From: an uncultured Alphaproteobacteria bacterium
Lineage (GTDB): Bacteria; Pseudomonadota; Alphaproteobacteria; Micropepsales; Micropepsaceae
Direction: 5' to 3'
DNA length: 8,584 nt
Assembly: GCA_937942205.1 (NCBI GenBank)
Contig: CALDFO010000082.1
Coordinates: forward strand, 1 to 8,584
In this document: piece after piece, positions 5,599-8,584 of the stretch
Layout: the number at the start of each line of letters is the position of its first letter
Position numbering within the stretch: position 1 is the first letter of the stretch
The notes under the pieces: model-generated
Database searches by the model: none
Told to the model about the DNA's origin: nothing
What the model saw: the letters and a program-made list of their open reading frames with translations, nothing else
Made by a program: the position numbers and the translations under genes

Positions 5599-5849
5599 GG
5601 ATCGATCAGACCGCGCTCTTTGCCTGCGCCGGCGTTCAGTTCCGTCATGGAGGCGATCAGCCGCTCGGCGTTGGCGCGCTGGGACAGAAGATGGGTCGTT
5701 TCCTCGGTGGCGTTCCAATCGGCCAGCGACACCAGCACTACCGCCTCGCCATTCTTGCGCGATACCACCACGGGGGCGCGATCCCGCACCACTTTGTCCA
5801 TCACGGCTTTCAGCCGGGCGCGGGTTTCGGAAAAGTTCAGAACATCCAT
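5595..5849 (-). CDS. yefM: YefM/Phd-family antitoxin
   Basis: This 84-residue antitoxin has the Phd/YefM DNA-binding N-terminus (MDVLNFSETRARLKAVMDKV) and the strand with VVVSRKNGEAVVLVSLADWN, ending in an acidic/polar tail that would wrap YoeB. It neutralises the toxin and, with it, represses its own promoter. The ATG at 5849 follows AAGAGA. Upstream are two TGTACA boxes 12 bp centre to centre, the layout known for the E. coli yefM-yoeB operator. This supports both the family call and autoregulation. The next gene, trmB, diverges from it with only 74 bp between the two ATGs. Confidence 0.93.
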   Translation of the reverse strand: MDVLNFSETRARLKAVMDKVVRDRAPVVVSRKNGEAVVLVSLADWNATEETTHLLSQRANAERLIASMTELNAGAGKERGLIDP

Positions 5850-5859
5850 AGCCGTCTCT

Positions 5860-5877
5860 TGTACAGAATATTGTACA
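5860..5877. promoter_or_regulatory. yefM-yoeB operator: two TGTACA boxes
   Basis: The palindromic hexamer TGTACA occurs at 5860-5865 and 5872-5877, 12 bp apart centre to centre. The published E. coli yefM operator has two palindromes with this same core hexamer and the same 12-bp spacing. It lies between the yefM ATG and its likely promoter. Confidence 0.85.
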
Positions 5878-5904
5878 TATAATGGATTTGTCGGGCGTTT
5901 CCAA
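5876..5904 (-). promoter_or_regulatory. Candidate sigma-70 promoter for yefM-yoeB
   Basis: On the minus strand, TTGGAA (5899-5904) and TATATG (5876-5881) are 17 bp apart, four of six consensus matches each. Transcription would start between the two TGTACA boxes, so bound YefM-YoeB would block it. The -35 lies 20-25 bp before the trmB ATG. Confidence 0.5.
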
Positions 5905-5923
5905 CTCCGCTAAAGCGCCGCCC

Positions 5924-6625
5924 ATGACCGAGCCTTCCCCCCATCCCGACCGTAATCGGCGAAAACTGTATGGCCGCCGCAAGGGGCCCCGGCTGTCGGA
6001 CCGGCAGGCGGGCCTGCGCCGGACCCTGTTGCACGACCTGGCCTGGGTGCCCGGAACCGACCCCAGCGTACAATTCCCGCCGGGCGTCACTGACCTCTGG
6101 CTGGAGATCGGTTTTGGCGCGGGCGAGCATCTGGTCTGGCAGGCCCAGGCCCACCCCCATGTCGGCCTGATCGGCGCCGAACCCTATGAGATGGGCATGG
6201 CCAAGCTGCTGACAAAGTTGGAAGAAAACCCGCTGAACAGCGTTCGCCTCTATGAGGGGGACGGCCGGGAGATCATCGAGGCCCTGCCCGACGCCAGCCT
6301 GGGGCGCTTTTTCCTGCTGTTCCCCGATCCCTGGCCCAAGACCCGCCACCACAAGCGGCGTTTCCTTCAGATGGAGACGCTGGACGAGCTGGCGCGGGTG
6401 CTCAAACCGGGGGCGGAACTGCGGTTCGCCACCGACGACAAGTCCTATCTGCCCTATGCCCTGGAGCGGCTGATGGCCCATCCGGCCTTTGAATGGCTGG
6501 CCCAAGGGGTGGACGACTGGAAAAGCCGCCCCGCCGACTGGCCCCCCACCCGCTATGAAACCAAGGCGATCAAGGGTCCGCCCACTTTCCTCCGCTTCCG
6601 TCGCCGGGCTAAAACCGCCCCATGA
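5924..6625 (+). CDS. trmB: tRNA (guanine(46)-N7)-methyltransferase
   Basis: TrmB uses SAM to form 7-methylguanosine at position 46 of the tRNA variable loop. The 233-residue product has the alphaproteobacterial RRKLYGRRKG N-terminus (12-21). The SAM-binding motif I is LEIGFGAGEH (60-69), followed by the acidic GAEPYEMG (84-91). Further on are the signature PDPWPKTRHHKRR (134-146) and the C-terminal TRYETKAIKG (209-218). I chose the ATG at 5924. An in-frame ATG at 5882 would add 14 residues and begin next to the yefM operator and -10. No strong Shine-Dalgarno precedes either. The stop overlaps the start of the next gene by four bases (ATGA). With the yefM promoter so close, transcription of trmB may be affected by YefM-YoeB. 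Confidence 0.93.
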   Translation: MTEPSPHPDRNRRKLYGRRKGPRLSDRQAGLRRTLLHDLAWVPGTDPSVQFPPGVTDLWLEIGFGAGEHLVWQAQAHPHVGLIGAEPYEMGMAKLLTKLEENPLNSVRLYEGDGREIIEALPDASLGRFFLLFPDPWPKTRHHKRRFLQMETLDELARVLKPGAELRFATDDKSYLPYALERLMAHPAFEWLAQGVDDWKSRPADWPPTRYETKAIKGPPTFLRFRRRAKTAP

Positions 6626-6894
6626 AAAAGCCCCCGCAGGAAGAAGACCACACCGACGACCGGGTCATTTACGGAACCCATCCGGGCGATCTGGGGGTCA
6701 TCGTGATTGCCGCGCTGTGCACCCTGGTGCTGATCCTGGTGCTGGTCCTGCCCTCGCCCTTCGCCGAGCTGGAGCGCCAGCAGGCCGCCCAGGAAAAGGT
6801 GGAGCAGGCGGCGCAAAAGGCCGAAAAAAAGAAAAAGCATGATGAAGCCGTGGCCAGCGGCATCGTCACGATGGATATTTACAAGAAAAAGTGA
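6622..6894 (+). CDS. Small single-helix membrane protein, unknown function
   Basis: I do not recognise this 90-residue protein. An acidic, Asp/Glu-rich N-terminus of about 20 residues precedes one strong hydrophobic helix (about residues 23-44: VIVIAALCTLVLILVLVLP). Then comes a charged, probably coiled-coil stretch rich in Gln, Glu, Ala and Lys (48-75) and a short tail ending YKKK. The positive residues after the helix suggest that the C-terminus is cytoplasmic. The ATG overlaps the trmB stop (ATGA), so it is coupled to trmB and is likely a real gene. Its TGA is the first three bases of a two-hairpin repeat. A role in translation or tRNA modification would be only a guess from the neighbour. 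Confidence 0.75.
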   Translation: MKKPPQEEDHTDDRVIYGTHPGDLGVIVIAALCTLVLILVLVLPSPFAELERQQAAQEKVEQAAQKAEKKKKHDEAVASGIVTMDIYKKK

Positions 6895-6991
6895 CCCCCT
6901 CCGGTTTCAGCTTACTCTCGGTTCGCTTCGCTCACCTCGAACGCTGAAACCACCTCCCCCTTAGGCGTGCTACCGCACGCGAAGGGGGAGG
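6892..6991 (+). repeat. Two-hairpin intergenic element, copy 3
   Basis: It begins with the stop codon of the upstream gene (TGACCCCCTCC). Hairpin 1 pairs GGTTTCAGC (6903-6911) with GCTGAAACC (6943-6951). Hairpin 2 pairs CCTCCCCCTT (6953-6962) with AAGGGGGAGG (6982-6991), with inner GCGTGC/GCACGC. With copy 4 it fills most of the 436-bp gap before rimP. Confidence 0.8.
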
Positions 6992-7008
6992 AGGGCCTGT
7001 GTCTTGTC

Positions 7009-7028
7009 ATTCCCGCGAAAGCGGGAAT
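7009..7028. repeat. ATTCCCGC/GCGGGAAT hairpin repeat
   Basis: A perfect 8-bp stem ATTCCCGC (7009-7016) and GCGGGAAT (7021-7028) is closed by a GAAA loop. This is a widespread proteobacterial dispersed palindrome, similar in arms to neisserial dRS3. It sits between copies 3 and 4 of the two-hairpin element, which face each other in opposite orientations. Reading frames through it give the false peptide MSFPRKRES. Confidence 0.75.
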
Positions 7029-7073
7029 CCAACTTTAATACCCTCCTCCGGCCCCGGTTTCAGTGCCGGCCAG

Positions 7074-7172
7074 CCTCCCCCTTCCGCGCGCAGCGCGGGC
7101 AAGGGGGAGGTGGTTTCAGCGTGCGAAGGCGACCCCTTGGGAGGCGAGCGAAAGCTGAAACCGGAGGGGGTT
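7074..7172 (-). repeat. Two-hairpin intergenic element, copy 4 (reverse)
   Basis: It has the same parts as copy 3 but on the minus strand: AAGGGGGAGG (7101-7110) pairs with CCTCCCCCTT (7074-7083), with inner CCGCGC-GCA-GCGCGG. GGTTTCAGC (7112-7120) pairs with GCTGAAACC (7154-7162), and GGAGGGGGTT (7163-7172) closes it. A partial extra CCGGTTTCAG lies just before it, near 7055-7064. Confidence 0.8.
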
Positions 7173-7201
7173 GGAAGAATAAGGGGGTGGAGGGGCGGTG
7201 C

Positions 7202-7230
7202 TTGAAATCTTCCTCCGCTGGGCGTAGAAC
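7202..7230 (+). promoter_or_regulatory. Candidate sigma-70 promoter for rimP-nusA
   Basis: TTGAAA (7202-7207) and TAGAAC (7225-7230) are 17 bp apart. It lies after the repeat cluster and about 100 bp before the rimP start, which would give rimP-nusA its own promoter. The leader contains a small GGCGG/CCGCC dyad around 7264-7282. Confidence 0.4.
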
Positions 7231-7320
7231 CCCCCCATCCCGAACAACAAGACATGGTTGTGTGGCGGTCGAAATGGCCGCCGCGGGCAAAAGGCTTTGT
7301 ATTCCGGCCATCGGCCAAAC

Positions 7321-7324
7321 AGGA
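7321..7324 (+). promoter_or_regulatory. rimP ribosome-binding site that selects a TTG start
   Basis: AGGA lies 6 nt before the TTG at 7331, an ideal spacing, while the in-frame ATG at 7274 has no Shine-Dalgarno. Confidence 0.55.
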
Positions 7325-7330
7325 ACGATA

Positions 7331-7864
7331 TTGGCAATTTCGGCAGCGACAAATCTCGACCCGATCTTTGAACCCGTCATCGAACAGGCGGGCTTCAAGC
7401 TGGTGCGCCTGCGCATGATGGGCGGGGCCAACCGCATCCTGCAGGTGATGGCCGAGCGGCCCGACGGCGGCATGGATGTGGACGACTGCGCCGCGCTGTC
7501 CCATGCGCTGCTGGACTTCATCGAGGCGCAGGACCCGATCGAAGGCGAGTATGAGATCGAGGTGTCTTCGCCCGGCATCGACCGTCCGTTGACCCGGCCG
7601 ATGGATTTCTCGCGCTGGAGCGGCCACGAGGCCAGGATCGAGCTTCATGCCCCGGTGGAAACCCCCGCCGGTCCGCGCAAGCGCTTCCGCGCCACCCTTC
7701 TGGGCCTGGACGGCCAGGATGTGGTGATCCGCGACACCAGCCTGTCGAGCGCCGATATCCGCTTCGCCTTTCGCAACGTCGCCAACGCGAAACTCGTTCT
7801 CACCGACAAACTCATCAACGAAGATTTGAAGACGAGAAAATCGTCTGCCACCCAGGAGAAGTAG
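7331..7864 (+). CDS. rimP: Ribosome maturation factor RimP
   Basis: RimP assists assembly of the 30S ribosomal subunit. From the TTG at 7331 it is 177 residues, a normal length. The N-terminal domain begins at LDPIFEPVIEQAGFKLV (9-25), with DVDDCAALSHALLDFI (49-64) and the signature YEIEVSSPGIDRPL (74-87). The C-terminal SH3-like domain runs from about 95 to 165, ending in a Lys/Ser tail. The frame is open back to 7004, but the upstream part translates repeats and a spacer and matches no RimP. The ATG at 7274 (196 residues) is the main alternative start. The gene is two bases upstream of nusA, the almost universal rimP-nusA pair, and is surely cotranscribed with it. Confidence 0.93.
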   Translation: MAISAATNLDPIFEPVIEQAGFKLVRLRMMGGANRILQVMAERPDGGMDVDDCAALSHALLDFIEAQDPIEGEYEIEVSSPGIDRPLTRPMDFSRWSGHEARIELHAPVETPAGPRKRFRATLLGLDGQDVVIRDTSLSSADIRFAFRNVANAKLVLTDKLINEDLKTRKSSATQEK

Positions 7865-7866
7865 TC

Positions 7867-8584
7867 ATGGCCAGCGCAATTTCCGCCAACCGGCTTGAAC
7901 TGTTGCAGATCGCCGACGCCGTCGCGCGCGACAAGTCCATCGACAAGCAGGTGGTGCTCACCGCCATGGAAGAGGCGATGCAGCGCGCCGCCAAGGCCCA
8001 TTACGGCGCCGAGAACGACATCAAGGTGGATATCGACCCGCGCACCGGCGAAACCCATGTCTCGCGCTATCTGCATGTCGTGGAACTGGTCGAGAACGAC
8101 AAGACCGAGATTTCGCTGGCCGACGCCCGCAAGCGCAATCCCGACGCCCAGATCGGCGACATCATCGCCGAGACGCTGCCGCCGGTGGATTTCAACCGCA
8201 TCAACGCCCAGAACGCCAAGCAGGTGATCGTGCAGAAGGTGCGCGATGCCGAGCGCGAGCGCCAGTATGACGAATACAAGGACCGCATCGGCGAAGTGGT
8301 GCATGGCGTGGTCAAGCGCAGCGAGTTCGGCTCGGTGGTGGTGGACCTGGGCAAGGCCGAAGGCGTGGTGCGCCGCGACGAGATGATCCCGCGCGAATCC
8401 TTCCGCGCCGGCGACCGCATCCGCGCCTATATCTATGATGTGCGCCGCGAGGCCCGCGGTCCGCAGATTTTCCTGTCGCGCAGCCATCCCCAGTTCATGG
8501 TCCGCCTGTTCGCCCAGGAGGTGCCGGAAATCTATGACGGCGTGATCGAAATCCGCGCCGTGGCCCGCGATCCGGGCAGCCGCG
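7867..8584 (+). CDS. nusA: Transcription termination/antitermination factor NusA, 3' truncated by window
   Basis: The first 239 residues of NusA, running off the window edge. The N-terminal RNA-polymerase-binding domain covers about residues 1-130, starting LELLQIADAVARDKSIDKQVV. The S1 RNA-binding domain covers about 137-205, with GEVVHGVVKRSEFGSVVVDLG, and IFLSRSHPQF marks the entry to the first KH domain. NusA modulates pausing, intrinsic termination and antitermination in the cytoplasm. AGGAG (7854-7858) gives a strong ribosome-binding site for the ATG at 7867, two bases after the rimP stop. Confidence 0.96.
   Translation, partial: MASAISANRLELLQIADAVARDKSIDKQVVLTAMEEAMQRAAKAHYGAENDIKVDIDPRTGETHVSRYLHVVELVENDKTEISLADARKRNPDAQIGDIIAETLPPVDFNRINAQNAKQVIVQKVRDAERERQYDEYKDRIGEVVHGVVKRSEFGSVVVDLGKAEGVVRRDEMIPRESFRAGDRIRAYIYDVRREARGPQIFLSRSHPQFMVRLFAQEVPEIYDGVIEIRAVARDPGSR

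Noticed and set aside
5882..5923. Earlier trmB start at 5882
   Set aside because: It lies next to the yefM operator and promoter and adds 14 residues outside the family; it cannot be excluded completely.
5599..6090. Long upstream extension of the YoeB frame
   Set aside because: It runs through yefM and trmB out of frame; the GTG overlapping the yefM stop gives the correct YoeB length.
6895..7200. CRISPR array
   Set aside because: The repeats are palindromic, unequally spaced, differ in orientation and have no spacer units.
7004..7330. Upstream extension of rimP beginning MSFPRKRES
   Set aside because: It translates the ATTCCCGC hairpin and the two-hairpin repeat; no RimP has this N-terminus.
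7645..8487. Open frame antisense to rimP-nusA
   Set aside because: Shadow of two certain genes, with no recognisable domain.

Overview
The window is G+C-rich chromosomal DNA from an alphaproteobacterium. The evidence is a RegB/RegA (PrrBA, ActSR) redox two-component pair, a Caulobacter-type MmcB repair nuclease, and the metK-trmB-rimP-nusA order typical of that class. I cannot place it more precisely by eye.

Layout. Positions 2-1596 (+) hold the 3' part of regB and complete regA. Positions 1721-3738 (-) hold hisB, a small GIY-YIG nuclease, mmcB and a YjbR-like gene, in that transcription order. Positions 3986-8584 (+) hold metK, trmB, a small one-helix membrane protein overlapping trmB, rimP, and the first 239 codons of nusA. 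A YefM-YoeB toxin-antitoxin pair (-) sits between metK and trmB, with an operator of the E. coli yefM type.

Function. RegB-RegA links quinone/redox state to transcription. HisB is a histidine biosynthesis enzyme. MetK makes SAM, which TrmB uses to methylate tRNA. RimP and NusA serve 30S maturation and transcription elongation. YefM-YoeB and the repeats look like additions to this core.

The intergenic DNA is rich in palindromic repeats: (i) a 23-bp palindrome with 9-bp arms and a CTTGA loop, two simple copies and one enlarged one; (ii) a roughly 80-100 bp two-hairpin element in four copies; (iii) a roughly 47-bp repeat in two copies, one of which is translated as the C-terminal tail of MmcB; (iv) a lone ATTCCCGC/GCGGGAAT hairpin.

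The most unusual signal is at the 3' end of hisB. The last 21 codons occur twice, 113 bp apart, and encode exactly the same peptide. A 30-bp block (10 codons) is identical in the two copies. After it, seven of eight sense codons differ, all synonymously. This is the pattern left when an element integrates into a coding sequence and supplies its own replacement gene end. A GIY-YIG nuclease gene bracketed by inverted palindromes lies 11 bp beyond the displaced hisB end.
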